The position numbers and the translations under genes were made by a program. A stretch of DNA of 64,000 nucleotides. Source: CAZJFH01 sp964545205 (lineage in GTDB: Bacteria; Pseudomonadota; Alphaproteobacteria; Rhodospirillales; Magnetospirillaceae). The stretch is from positions 11,731-75,730 of the forward strand of contig CAZJFH010000022.1 in the NCBI GenBank assembly GCA_964545205.1, in the 5' to 3' direction. Shown one piece after another: positions 53,593-62,661 of this stretch. Positions within the stretch are counted from its first letter, which is position 1; each line of letters opens with the position of its first letter. The notes below the pieces were generated by a model. It was not told the origin of the DNA. It did not search any database and saw only the letters and a program-made list of their open reading frames with translations.

Positions 53593-54123
53593 ATGTCGGT
53601 CGTCGTCAAGAAGACCGTCGGGGACACGCCGGCCAAGACGTCCGTCCCCGCCCGCGCGCACCCGCATCCGTTGCTGGGTCTGCGCGAGGAGATCGATCGT
53701 CTGTTCGATGACTTCTTCGCCGCGCCGTTCGGCCGGCTCGTCGATCTCGAGCCGTTCCGCCGCGTCGGCGTCTTCCCGTCGCTGGGCGACATGACGCCCC
53801 AGGTCGACGTCCGGGAGACCGACACGGCCATCGAGATCAGCGCCGAGCTGCCCGGAATGGACGAGAAGGACATCGAGGTGACGATCGCCGACGGCGTGCT
53901 GTCGCTGAAGGGCGAGAAGAAGGTCGAACGCAAGCAGGACGAGGGTGACTGGCACCTCACCGAACGGCGTCACGGCGCCTTCCATCGCACCTTCCGTCTG
54001 CCGGACACGGTGGACGAGGAGCATATCAATGCCCGCTTCGACAAGGGCATCCTGATGCTCGAACTGCCCAAGACCGCCAAGCCGGCGAAGGAGGCCCGGA
54101 AGATCGAGGTCAAGGGCAAGTGA
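53593..54123 (+). CDS. Hsp20/alpha-crystallin small heat-shock protein
   Basis: A 176-residue chaperone of about 20 kDa that binds unfolding proteins. The crystallin domain runs from PQVDVRETDTAIEISAELPGM (about residue 68) through GVLSLKGEKK to FHRTFRLPDTVDEEHINARFDKGILMLELPK. The N-terminal RLFDDFFAAPFGRL is typical. GGAGG precedes ATG 53593. It is monocistronic, closed by a terminator. Confidence 0.96.
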   Translation: MSVVVKKTVGDTPAKTSVPARAHPHPLLGLREEIDRLFDDFFAAPFGRLVDLEPFRRVGVFPSLGDMTPQVDVRETDTAIEISAELPGMDEKDIEVTIADGVLSLKGEKKVERKQDEGDWHLTERRHGAFHRTFRLPDTVDEEHINARFDKGILMLELPKTAKPAKEARKIEVKGK

Positions 54124-54140
54124 CCGCGACGCAGCCGCCA

Positions 54141-54176
54141 ACGAAAAGGGCCGCCCGGCGACGGACGGCCCTTTCG
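54141..54176. terminator. Two-way terminator between hsp20 and the porin gene
   Basis: ACGAAAAGGGCCG and CGGCCCTTTCGT pair with one bulged A around an 11-base loop. A-rich and T-rich ends serve both converging genes. Confidence 0.75.
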
Positions 54177-54191
54177 TTTGGCCGGCGCTCC

Positions 54192-54932
54192 TCAGAACGA
54201 CGCCGACACCGCGGCGATGAAGCGGGCGTCGCACAGGTCCGTGCCGCCGAAGCATTCGCTGTCGTCGAGGTCGGTGTCGACGTAGGACAGCGACACGCCC
54301 AGGCCTTCGATCTCGGCGCTGACGCCCAGGCTCCAGTCGGTGTAGTCCGGCGTGCCGAAGGTCGCGTTCTCCTCGATCCACTGGTGACCGACCCGGCCCG
54401 CGAAGGCGATGCCGTAGGGCAGGCCGGGCGCGACGCTGATGCCGCCGGACAGGTAATGGGCGGTGCCGCTCTCGGCGAAGTAGTCGGGCGAGTAGTGGTA
54501 GGCGCCCGAGAGCTCGATCATCTCGGTCGGCGCGTAGGACAGGCCGAGCTTGCCCTCGACGAAGTCGTAGTCGGGACCGGCGCCGGGATAGGCGTAGTAG
54601 ATCACGCCGAGATCCCAGCCGATGCCGGCGAACGTGCCGGTGACGCCGCCGTAGCCGTCGAGCTCCAGCGTCTCGTCGACGCCGAAGTCGACGTTCGAGC
54701 CCCAGGTGCCGATATAGGGCGAGATGCCGACATCGGTCTCCATCGACCAGTCGATGCCGCCCTGGATCGCCGGCGCCTCCAGCGTCTGGCTGATGCCGCG
54801 GAAGGCGTAATCGCTGGTCAGCGCGACATTGGCGCTGAACTCGCCCGGGAAGGTGTCGGCGGCCTCCTGGGCGGCGGCGGCGGACATGGTGACCGCCAGG
54901 GCGGCGGTGGCGACGAGCGTCTTCTTGATCAT
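54192..54932 (-). CDS. TorF-family putative porin
   Basis: A 246-residue outer-membrane protein of the Gcw_chp/TorF group: signal peptide (about 1-22, ending SAAAAQ), then FSANVALTSDYAFRGISQTLEAPAIQGGIDWS (shown in family form, N-terminal strand), and regular aromatic strands ending in Phe. Family members are thought to be small porins without a proven substrate. A Cys pair (ECFGGTDLC) sits in the last loop. ATG 54932 directly precedes the signal peptide; the open frame upstream to 55130 lacks signal features. Confidence 0.88.
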   Translation of the reverse strand: MIKKTLVATAALAVTMSAAAAQEAADTFPGEFSANVALTSDYAFRGISQTLEAPAIQGGIDWSMETDVGISPYIGTWGSNVDFGVDETLELDGYGGVTGTFAGIGWDLGVIYYAYPGAGPDYDFVEGKLGLSYAPTEMIELSGAYHYSPDYFAESGTAHYLSGGISVAPGLPYGIAFAGRVGHQWIEENATFGTPDYTDWSLGVSAEIEGLGVSLSYVDTDLDDSECFGGTDLCDARFIAAVSASF

Positions 54933-55186
54933 GTTCGGATCTACCCCATCGAAATGACTTCCCCCCAACCGGGGATGATCTCCTGATGGAGCAAGGAGCG
55001 GGCCAACCGCGAAACCCCAGGGCGCGCGCGGGTGAGCGCGCCTTCGCGCATCGGCGTAGCCTAAAAGTTGGGCTGCGGTTTGGGGTGGTGCACAATGAGC
55101 GGGCAGGGACGCGGTCGTGCGAATCTTCAATGCCGCCGGCGACGCGCCGCCCTAGGATGGTGGCATCCAGCGCGGAGGGCGTTGCC

Positions 55187-55624
55187 ATGAAGCGTCTTGC
55201 GATCACCCTTGCCGCCGCAGCGGTTTTCGCCGCCGGCGGCGCGGCGTCCGGCCGGGCCGAGGACCCGCGCCAGGCGATCAGCCTTCCGCCCGACGTCCGG
55301 GCGGAGTTCATGGAGGAGATGCGCGGCCACATGGACGCGCTCGACGACGTCATCGCGAGTCTGGCGGCGGCCGATTTCGGCGCCGCCGCGACGGCGGCCC
55401 GCGACGAGCTCGGCATCGGCAGCGGCAAGGGCTTCGGGCGCTTCCTGCCGCGCGAGTTCCGCGAGCTGGGGATGGCGATGCACCGCTCGGCGCTGGACTT
55501 CGCCGACGTCGCCGCCGCCGTCGGGCAACCGCCGACGGCCGCCGAGTGGCGGGGCACGGTCGAGGCGCTGCAGGTGGTCTCGTCGACCTGCCGCGGCTGT
55601 CACGCGGCCTTCCGGCTCGAGTGA
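55187..55624 (+). CDS. Cytochrome c'-like class II c-type cytochrome
   Basis: A 145-residue periplasmic protein: signal peptide to about residue 24 (GRA|ED), four helices and a C-terminal haem-binding motif CRGCH seven residues from the end (STCRGCHAAFRLE), the class II arrangement. It probably binds a c-type haem for electron transfer or gas binding. GGAGGGC precedes ATG 55187. Confidence 0.85.
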   Translation: MKRLAITLAAAAVFAAGGAASGRAEDPRQAISLPPDVRAEFMEEMRGHMDALDDVIASLAAADFGAAATAARDELGIGSGKGFGRFLPREFRELGMAMHRSALDFADVAAAVGQPPTAAEWRGTVEALQVVSSTCRGCHAAFRLE

Positions 55625-55637
55625 ACGGCCCGGGAAC

Positions 55638-55661
55638 GAAAGCCCGCTGGCGCGGGCTTTC
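55638..55661. terminator. Two-way terminator between the cytochrome gene and speE
   Basis: GAAAGCCCGC and GCGGGCTTTC are perfect 10-base arms around TGGC, suitable for both convergent genes. Confidence 0.75.
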
Positions 55662-55667
55662 GAAGCG

Positions 55668-56525
55668 CTATCCGGCCTCGGCCATCAGGTCGCGGACGAA
55701 CTGGGGCAGGGCGAAGCTGGCGACGTGGATTTCCGGGTTGTAGTAGCGGGTCGCGAACGGTGCGCGGGCGAAGCGCTCGCGGATCGTCTCGACCGAATGC
55801 GCCCGGGCCGCGGCGTCGTGGCTGGACCAGCCCAGGGCCATGAAGCCGCCGACATAGGTCGGCACGGCGCAGACGATGAAGCCGGCGTCGGCGTAGTGGG
55901 GCCGGCGGCGCTTCAGGGTCATGCCGATCTCTTCCGGCTGCAGCACCGGAACGCCGTTCTGGTTGATGACGATGCCGTTCGGATTGAGCCGGGCGGCGCA
56001 GTCCTTGTAGAACGACTCGGTGAACAGCACCTCGCCCGGTCCGATCGGATCGGTCGAATCGACGATGATGACGTCGAACGTGCGATCGGTCTCGGCCATG
56101 AACTTGATGCCGTCGGCGATCACCACTTCGGCGCGGGGATGGTCGAAGGCCCCGGCCGATATCCTCGGCATGTACTTGCGGCACAGCTCGATGACGCCGG
56201 GGTCGATCTCGACCATGGTCGCGCGCTCGACGCCCGGATGCTTGAGCACCTCGCGCAGCACGCCGCCGTCGCCGCCGCCGATGATGCACACGTGCCGGGC
56301 GGCGCCGTGGGCGAGGATCGGGGTGTGGGCCATCATCTCGTGATAGACGTACTCGTCGCCCTCGGTGACCTGGATGACGCCGTCCAGGGCCAGCACCCGG
56401 CCGAAGCCGGGTGCGTCGAAGATGATCAGATCCTGGAACTCGGTCTTCTCCTGGAACAGCACCTCGTTCATCTTGAACGTCTGCCGCCAGTGATCGTAGA
56501 GCTTCTCTTCGAACCAGGTGCTCAA
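55668..56525 (-). CDS. speE: Polyamine aminopropyltransferase (spermidine synthase)
   Basis: A 285-residue cytosolic enzyme that transfers an aminopropyl group from decarboxylated S-adenosylmethionine to putrescine. Motifs: GRVLALDGVIQVTEGDEYVYHEMMAH, IIGGGDGGVLREVLKH, VEIDPGVIELCRKYMP and DVIIVDSTDPIGP with catalytic Asp. The start is TTG 56525, overlapping the speD stop as TTGA with GGGGGC upstream; there is no in-frame ATG near it before the conserved WFEEKLYDHWRQTF. Confidence 0.95.
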   Translation of the reverse strand: MSTWFEEKLYDHWRQTFKMNEVLFQEKTEFQDLIIFDAPGFGRVLALDGVIQVTEGDEYVYHEMMAHTPILAHGAARHVCIIGGGDGGVLREVLKHPGVERATMVEIDPGVIELCRKYMPRISAGAFDHPRAEVVIADGIKFMAETDRTFDVIIVDSTDPIGPGEVLFTESFYKDCAARLNPNGIVINQNGVPVLQPEEIGMTLKRRRPHYADAGFIVCAVPTYVGGFMALGWSSHDAAARAHSVETIRERFARAPFATRYYNPEIHVASFALPQFVRDLMAEAG

Positions 56526-57013
56526 GGTACGAGCCCCCGCTTCTGCTCGCCCAGCGTCACGTTGTCGGGCGCGAAAGCCTTCTTCAGCACCGGGAGCGTC
56601 TTGTAGGGATCGCAGGCGCCGCACATGAACACGTCGAGCGCCGCGTAGCCGCGCTCCGGCCAGGTGTGGATGCTGATGTGCGATTCCGCCAGCACCAGCA
56701 CGCCCGAGACGCCGCCGTTGGGCGAGAAATGGTGCAGGTGGCAATGCAGCACGGTGGCGCCGGCCACGTCGGCCGATTCCCGCAGTGCCGCTTCGACCGC
56801 GGCGAGGTCGTCCAGACTACTGGCCCCCCACAGATCGATCAGAAGATGCGTTCCGGCGAACTTAACGCCGTTGCGTTCGACAAAGTAATCCTTGTCGTTG
56901 TCGACGACCGGCCAGGCCTGGCGGATCTCGACATTGTCTTCGGTGCCGTTGAGGGTTGTTCTCGGATTGCTGCCCGAGTCCGTCCCCAGTTTGGCGGCAA
57001 GAGAGATGCTCAT
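56522..57013 (-). CDS. speD: S-adenosylmethionine decarboxylase proenzyme
   Basis: A 163-residue pyruvoyl enzyme of the short bacterial (SpeH-like) type. The self-cleavage site is Glu110-Ser111 in LAESHISIHTWPE, where Ser111 becomes the pyruvoyl group. FMCGAC carries the conserved Cys, and HHFSPNGGVSGV is the acid/base region. It supplies decarboxylated AdoMet to SpeE in the same operon. AGGAGG lies upstream of ATG 57013. Confidence 0.95.
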   Translation of the reverse strand: MSISLAAKLGTDSGSNPRTTLNGTEDNVEIRQAWPVVDNDKDYFVERNGVKFAGTHLLIDLWGASSLDDLAAVEAALRESADVAGATVLHCHLHHFSPNGGVSGVLVLAESHISIHTWPERGYAALDVFMCGACDPYKTLPVLKKAFAPDNVTLGEQKRGLVP

Positions 57014-57306
57014 AGGCTCCCACCTCCTAACCAGCAGAAGGACCAGTAGGTCGATTTGCGTGCAGCGTTTCGCTGAGTTTCCCCGGGGCGCACCCCGAGA
57101 AGAGCGCCAAATCTATGCACACTCGCCGGCGATTGAAAGGGGAAATCCCCCCTTCGCCCGAATTTAATGGCGCCGGCGCCGAATTCCGCGTTTGCAGCGC
57201 TCCGCCGGCATGCCCGCGCGGGCGGGCGCCAATTTGCCAGTGGTGGTTGCGAGGGCGACGATCTCCCGGAATTCGCGGATCGAGACGCGCGCCCTCGCAA
57301 AGCCGG

Positions 57307-60300
57307 TCAGTTGATCGCCGACAGTCCCTCGGCCTGCAGGCGCTCGCGGTACGCCGACATGAAGGCCTGGAAGCGCTCGGCCTTGCGGATCTCGTCGGGA
57401 ACCCGCCGGTAGTCGGCGATCGAGCCGCCGGCGGCGCTGGTCAGCAGGCTGAAGGCGTCGCGATAGGGCGACTGGGCCATCGGCACGCCGAACCGGTTGC
57501 GCAGGGCCGAGACGCCCTCGTCGTCGCCGGCCAGCGTCAGCGCCGTCGCCCAGTGCAGCACGAAACGGGCGCTTTCGGCATCCAGCGGCGTGCCCGGAGC
57601 CGGCTCGCCGACCAGATCGGCGAAGGCGGCGGCGGCGTCCTCCCAGTTCTGCTCGCGCCAGCGGATTTCGGCGCGCAGCAGCCGGGCGCTGCGGGTCTGG
57701 TCGCCCTCGATCAGCGCCACCGCCTCGGCGGCGCGGCCGAGATCGCTGAGCGCCTGGGCGCGCAACTGCCGCCGCTGCGCCTGCAGCAGGTCCGGCAACT
57801 GCGGCCGGTCGCTGGTCTCGATCACCGCCAGCGCCTCCTCGGGCTTGCGGTCGAGCAGATAGATCAACGCCAGCCGCGCCGCGACCCTGGCCTTGTCCTC
57901 GCCCTGAAGCCGGTAGTCGACCTGGTGCCGCAGCAGCTTGGCGGCCTGGTCCAAGAGATCGACGGTCGCCAGCCGGTCGGCCAGCCGGCGGATCATCTCG
58001 TCGCCCTTCGGCCCGGCCGGGGTCAATTCGCGGAACTCCTCGTACAGCGCGATCGCGGTGACGGGCGGCAGGGCATCGGCGCCGCCGTCGAGGAACAACC
58101 GCTCGAAGGTGCCGGTCATCAGTTCCGAGACCGCGTCCATCTTGGGATGGCCGCTGAACGTCGTCGCGAGCTGGCGCAGGCTGCGCAGGCCCTCGCCGTA
58201 GTCGCCGGCCTCGATGCGCAGCTCGCCCAGCCGCCGCAGCAGGTCGAATTCGAGATCGTCGCCGCGCCAGGCGAAGCGCAGACGGTCCATGCGCCGGATC
58301 GCCTCGGCGGCGTCGATGCGCTGCTGCGCCAGTTCGAGCTCGATGCGGTCGAGCGCGGCGCGGGCGCGGTAGAGGCGATCGTTGCCGGCCTCGACCTCCT
58401 GCCACAGGGCGATCGCCTGGTCGAAGTCGCCGTTGACCTTGGCCAGCCGGGCTTCGAGCCAGCGCAGATGCGCCTTCTCCGAGCGGGTGAGGCGTTCGCG
58501 GCGCAGCGTCTCGATCAGGTCGGCGGCGAGGCTCAGGCGCTCGTCCTCGACGGGCGCCTCGTCGGCGTCGGCGTCGGCTTCGGCTTCGGCGGCGGCATCG
58601 ATCAGCGCCTCGGCGGCGATCATGCCGAGCCGAACCTTGATCTCGGGATGATATTTGCGCAGCAGCGGCAGCCCGGCCTGCAGGATGCCGGCCTGGTCCG
58701 CCGGCCGGTTCAGGCGCGCCTTGGCGGCGGCGGCCCAGAACGCCGCCTCGGCGCCGGCCTCGGCGGCGGCCGCGGCCAGATCCGCCACCGCCTCGTCGGG
58801 CCGGCCCATCAGGAGCTGCCCGGCGCCGCGCACCGCGCGGAAGGCCGCGGCGTCGGCGACCGAGGGCTCCTCGTCGGCCATCACGCGCAGGATCGACAGC
58901 GCCTCGGCCGCCGCGGCGTTGGCCAGGTGCAGCCGCGCCAGGTCGAGGCGCAGCGGATTGCGGTTGCCGCGCGGGGTGAGGCCGAGCTGCTCCTCGAGCA
59001 CGGCGCGGCGGGCGCGGTAGTATTGCGGGCCGGGCTGCAGCCAGCCGCCGGGATCGAAGCTCGGCGCCGCGGTCGCGGCCGGCGCCTCGTCGCCCAGGCG
59101 CTGCTCGGCGTCGACGCCCTGGCCGACCACGTCGACGCTCAGGCCGTCGGGCGCGGTCACGGCGACGCCGGTGCGGGTCGAGGTTACGTCGACGCCGTCG
59201 GCGCGCGGCACGACGACGACGCCCTGCGCGGTCACCGGCACTTCGACTTCCGGCAGGTCGCCGCCGGGATAGACGCCGTGGCCCAGCGGCACCACCGGCA
59301 CCACCCGCAGCATGTCGCCGACCTCGGGATCCTGCAGCGCGAACACGGCGCCGCCCTCGCTGACCGGCATGAACAGCGACGCCAGGCCATCGGCGACGTG
59401 GCGCTGCACCTCGATCGCCGTGGCGGGGCGCATCGGCCGGCGCGACAGGTCGACGAACCAGCGCAGGCCGTCGCGGCGCAGGCCGGGATTGACGTCGGGC
59501 CGGGTGATCAGGCGCAGCACGGTCGCCGCCTCGTGCGGCACCTGCTCGGCATGGACGACGGCGTCGCCGGCGCCGGCGCGCAAGGCCGCCAGGTCGACCT
59601 GCTGCGGCGCGTCGAACACCAGCCACAGCCAACCGGCGCGACGGAACGCCGCGGCGGCGGTCGGGCGCGGCCAGTCGAGCGTGATCGTCGTCGCGGCCTC
59701 CGGCGGCGGCGCCACCGGCGCGGCGGCCCGCATCTCCTCGACGATCTCGGCCGGCGGCTTCGGCGCCGGCTGCGGCGGCCGGCTCGGCGCGACCGCCGGC
59801 TGCGGCTCGGCGGCCTCGGGCGGCGGCGCCAGCGGCACCGGGGCCGGCTTGCCCTCGACGGTCGGCGGCGGCGCGCCGTCGGCCGGCCGCACGACGTCGA
59901 CCACGACGCCGGGGCCGCTGCGGAAATGGCGCAGACGCGCGCCCTTGGGCAGGCTCAGCGTCAGGCTGGTGGCCTTGTCGTCCGAGCCGGCGCGCAGCAG
60001 GCCGACATCGGCCGGCAGCGCCGACCGCAGCCGCGCCGCGTCGAGCCGTCCGGGCCGGGCGAAGGTGACGGTGACGGAATCGCCGTCCTTGGCGACCCGG
60101 TACTCGACCGGCCGCGGCCAGTCGAACACCAGCCGCAGGAACCCGGTGTGCTCGCCGGTGCGCACCGGCACCGCGGCGAGATCGGCCGGGGCGGCGGGCG
60201 GCGGCGGCGGCGGCGCCGGTCGCGCCTCGGCCGGCGGCGGCGGCTCCGCCCGGGCGGGGCGGTCGACGAGGTCGATCACCACCGACGAGCCGACCAGGAA

Positions 60301-60615
60301 GGCGCGCGGCGTCACCGACCGCGCCAGGCCGAAGCTCAGGGTGCGTCCGTCGGCGCTGGCCTCGAAGCTTCGCAGATAGGCGCTCAGCGGCCGCAGCACG
60401 TCGCGCGGATCGCCGCTGGGCTTGCGGCTGAAGCGCACCACCAGGCGGTCGCCGGCCACCTCGGCGGAATAGGACACCGGCGCCGGCCAGTCGAAGACCA
60501 TGCGCCCGTAGCCGTCGTGCACGGCGGCACGCGGCGAGTCCTGCGCCGCCGCGGGCGCGGCGGTCAGCAGCGCGAGCAGCAGCAGCAGAAGGGGGCGCAG
60601 GGCGGCGCGGGCCAT
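57307..60615 (-). CDS. Large periplasmic protein with three AMIN-like repeats and a TPR solenoid
   Basis: A 1102-residue exported protein (signal peptide about 1-22, APAAAQ). Three copies of a beta-rich unit begin with VFDWPAPVSY (about residue 40), VFDWPRPVEY (about 160) and LDWPRPTAA (about 310). They are separated by Pro-rich linkers and resemble AMIN domains, which bind cell-wall structures. From about residue 520 on, helical repeats of TPR type continue to the end (LDLARLHLANAAAAEALSIL, WLEARLAKVNGDFDQAIALW). It overlaps the MotB-like gene by one base and is last in the motility operon, so a role in anchoring or stabilising the motor at the cell wall is plausible but unproven. Confidence 0.75.
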   Translation of the reverse strand: MARAALRPLLLLLLALLTAAPAAAQDSPRAAVHDGYGRMVFDWPAPVSYSAEVAGDRLVVRFSRKPSGDPRDVLRPLSAYLRSFEASADGRTLSFGLARSVTPRAFLVGSSVVIDLVDRPARAEPPPPAEARPAPPPPPPAAPADLAAVPVRTGEHTGFLRLVFDWPRPVEYRVAKDGDSVTVTFARPGRLDAARLRSALPADVGLLRAGSDDKATSLTLSLPKGARLRHFRSGPGVVVDVVRPADGAPPPTVEGKPAPVPLAPPPEAAEPQPAVAPSRPPQPAPKPPAEIVEEMRAAAPVAPPPEAATTITLDWPRPTAAAAFRRAGWLWLVFDAPQQVDLAALRAGAGDAVVHAEQVPHEAATVLRLITRPDVNPGLRRDGLRWFVDLSRRPMRPATAIEVQRHVADGLASLFMPVSEGGAVFALQDPEVGDMLRVVPVVPLGHGVYPGGDLPEVEVPVTAQGVVVVPRADGVDVTSTRTGVAVTAPDGLSVDVVGQGVDAEQRLGDEAPAATAAPSFDPGGWLQPGPQYYRARRAVLEEQLGLTPRGNRNPLRLDLARLHLANAAAAEALSILRVMADEEPSVADAAAFRAVRGAGQLLMGRPDEAVADLAAAAAEAGAEAAFWAAAAKARLNRPADQAGILQAGLPLLRKYHPEIKVRLGMIAAEALIDAAAEAEADADADEAPVEDERLSLAADLIETLRRERLTRSEKAHLRWLEARLAKVNGDFDQAIALWQEVEAGNDRLYRARAALDRIELELAQQRIDAAEAIRRMDRLRFAWRGDDLEFDLLRRLGELRIEAGDYGEGLRSLRQLATTFSGHPKMDAVSELMTGTFERLFLDGGADALPPVTAIALYEEFRELTPAGPKGDEMIRRLADRLATVDLLDQAAKLLRHQVDYRLQGEDKARVAARLALIYLLDRKPEEALAVIETSDRPQLPDLLQAQRRQLRAQALSDLGRAAEAVALIEGDQTRSARLLRAEIRWREQNWEDAAAAFADLVGEPAPGTPLDAESARFVLHWATALTLAGDDEGVSALRNRFGVPMAQSPYRDAFSLLTSAAGGSIADYRRVPDEIRKAERFQAFMSAYRERLQAEGLSAIN

Positions 60616-61310
60616 CACAGCTCTCCGGCCAGGATCACGATGTCGACGCGGCGCGCCGCGGCGTCGCGCCGGTCGGCCGGCAGCGCCGAGACCTCGTCGT
60701 AGCGGCTGTCGCCGGCCCCGTGCACGCTGATGTCGCGCGTGTAGCCGGCGCGCCGCAGAACATTGGCGACGGCGGCGGCGCGGCCGATCGTCAGCTCCCA
60801 GTTCGAGGCGTAGGCGGCGCCGCCCGGGGCCGTGCGGTCGGAATGGCCGATCACCGCGACGGGGTTGGTCAGGTTGCTCAGCACGCCGCCCAGCGTGAAC
60901 AGCGGCTGGTCGGCGCGCGCGTCGAGCACGGCGCTGGCCGGCGCGAACAGGATGTCGCCAGGCAGCGAGATCACGAGGCGGTCGTCCAGAAGGTGAAGGC
61001 GCGCCTTGGCGAGTTGCGGCACCTCGGCCATGCCGTCGCGCAGCACGGCGTGGAGGTAGTCGAGATTGATCGCCCGCTTGCGGAAGACGGTGGCGATGTT
61101 GTAGCGCGCCGTCGGCTCGGAGGTCGCCGGCGCATTGGTGGAGTGCGGCTGCTGCGACATCGACGCCATCACCTGCGCCCATTTCTCGCCGGTCACCGTC
61201 GACATCGAATAGAGCATGACGAAAAACGTCAGCATCAGGCAGACGATGTCGGTGAAGGTGACGTACCACGCGCCGGTCGCGGCCTCGGTGCGCGGCTCGA
61301 ACTCGTCCAT
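60615..61310 (-). CDS. MotB-like stator protein with OmpA domain
   Basis: A 231-residue protein with one membrane helix (TFTDIVCLMLTFFVMLYSMS) carrying Asp21 where MotB has its proton-carrying Asp. An OmpA-like peptidoglycan-binding domain follows (VISLPGDILFAPASAVLD, VAVIGHSDRTAPGG, ELTIGRAAAVANVLRRAG). It is two bases downstream of a second MotB-like gene. No MotA is visible in the window, so it may pair with a MotA encoded elsewhere. Confidence 0.85.
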   Translation of the reverse strand: MDEFEPRTEAATGAWYVTFTDIVCLMLTFFVMLYSMSTVTGEKWAQVMASMSQQPHSTNAPATSEPTARYNIATVFRKRAINLDYLHAVLRDGMAEVPQLAKARLHLLDDRLVISLPGDILFAPASAVLDARADQPLFTLGGVLSNLTNPVAVIGHSDRTAPGGAAYASNWELTIGRAAAVANVLRRAGYTRDISVHGAGDSRYDEVSALPADRRDAAARRVDIVILAGEL

Positions 61311-61312
61311 GG

Positions 61313-61987
61313 CTAGTCCCCGACGAGGGCCGGCGCCCGGCCTTCGTCCTCGCCCAAGGTCCGGAACAGCAGGCGCACCCGTTCGGGCGAGCCCAGGCGC
61401 AGGCCGGCGGTGAGCGCCTGCGGCGGCGCGCCGCGGGCCAGCATCTCGCGCGCGAAGGCGCCGGCCCGCGCCACCTGCGGCGTCTCGCCGATCGGCAGCG
61501 CGCCGTCGGCGCCGGGCGGCGCGCCGATGACGAATTCCAGCTCGTGGCGCAGACCCGGCGGCGGCGCGCTCAGCGCCGCGACGATGCGGTCGAGCAGCGG
61601 CAGCTGCCCGGGGCGGATGGCGGCCTTGTCGTCCAGGAACAGCGAGGCGGCGTCGAGTTCGACCTGCATCAGCCGGCCGGGGCGCAGGATCGAGACCTGG
61701 GCGGCCGGGATCGCCGCCTCGAACACCCGCGTCATCTGCTGCTGGAACGCCCGCGCCGCCGCCAGGTCGCCGAAATTGGCGACGAACGGGTCGGTCGTGC
61801 CGCCGGGACCGAAATCGGCGAAGGTGGTCGACAGGCTTTCCATCACGGCCTTGGCCTTGACTTCCTCGTAGGAGGCGATGCTGTTGAGCAGGATGAAGAA
61901 GGCGAGCACCAGCAGATAGACCGACAGGAACAGCGTCAGAGTTCCGCGGCCCCCGAACGTCTTCTGCGGCTCATTGATGCCGTCCAT
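61313..61987 (-). CDS. MotB/OmpA-like protein lacking the stator Asp
   Basis: A 224-residue protein with an N-terminal membrane helix (LTLFLSVYLLVLAFFILLNSI) and a periplasmic domain with OmpA-like order (MQVELDAASLFLDDKAAIRPGQLPLLDRIVAAL, then VARAGAFAREMLARG). The helix carries no Asp at the MotB position, so it cannot carry protons in the usual way. It may form a mixed complex with the following Asp-containing partner or anchor the motor. It lies six bases after cheZ. Confidence 0.72.
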   Translation of the reverse strand: MDGINEPQKTFGGRGTLTLFLSVYLLVLAFFILLNSIASYEEVKAKAVMESLSTTFADFGPGGTTDPFVANFGDLAAARAFQQQMTRVFEAAIPAAQVSILRPGRLMQVELDAASLFLDDKAAIRPGQLPLLDRIVAALSAPPPGLRHELEFVIGAPPGADGALPIGETPQVARAGAFAREMLARGAPPQALTAGLRLGSPERVRLLFRTLGEDEGRAPALVGD

Positions 61988-61993
61988 CGCAAC

Positions 61994-62638
61994 TCAGTCG
62001 AAACTGGCCAGGAGGGCGTCGACCTCGTCCTGCCTGGACGCCTTGTCGGGCAACTGCGGCCCGTTGAGCAGATCCTGGTCGGTCGGCGGCCCGGCGGCCG
62101 GGGCCGCCTGCTCCGCCGCCGCGACCTCGGGGGCGAAGGCGTTGACCAGGGCGTCGACCTTCTCCTCGATGTGCTTGAGGGCCTTGACCACCTTGGTGAT
62201 CCGCTGGCCGGTAATGTCCTGGAAGTTGCAGGACTCGTAGATCTGGGTGGTCGCCTCGGTCAGCTTGTCGGCGATCTCGGGCGAGACTTCGCCGATCAGC
62301 ATCTCGATCTTCTCGGCGGCGTCGAGGATGTTGTTGGTCGCCGTCTCGGTGTGATCGACGATGGCGTCGAGCTCGTCGGTGGCGCTGGCGATGACGTCGG
62401 TCTGCGGATCGCGCGGGCGCAGCGCCGCGATCTCCTCGCGGGCGGCGTGGATGTAGCGCGCCAGGGATTCGATCTCGTGATAGAGCTTCAAATCCCCGGC
62501 GCTGATCTCGCCCGGCGGATCGGCCAGCAGGGATTGCACCAGTGCGGCGATCCGATCGACCTTCACGCTCTCGCCGAGGTCGCGTCGCAGCGCCTCGAGG
62601 CACAAGGCGAGATCACGATCGATGGCACCGCCGGACAT
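61994..62638 (-). CDS. cheZ: Chemotaxis phosphatase CheZ
   Basis: A 214-residue helical protein that dephosphorylates CheY-P. The active region SCNFQDITGQRI has Asp141 and Gln145, matching the catalytic pair of E. coli CheZ. The C-terminal tail, after an Ala/Pro linker, is the amphipathic CheY-binding helix QDEVDALLASFD. It is 23 bases downstream of cheY in one operon. Confidence 0.93.
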   Translation of the reverse strand: MSGGAIDRDLALCLEALRRDLGESVKVDRIAALVQSLLADPPGEISAGDLKLYHEIESLARYIHAAREEIAALRPRDPQTDVIASATDELDAIVDHTETATNNILDAAEKIEMLIGEVSPEIADKLTEATTQIYESCNFQDITGQRITKVVKALKHIEEKVDALVNAFAPEVAAAEQAAPAAGPPTDQDLLNGPQLPDKASRQDEVDALLASFD

Positions 62639-62661
62639 GGCATCCCTCTCTCACGGTCGGC

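Noticed and set aside
57115..60702. A 1195-residue plus-strand open frame opposite the AMIN/TPR protein
   Set aside because: Its composition (Arg, Gln, His, Gly runs) is that of an antisense shadow, and the minus strand has a signal peptide, repeats and operon context.
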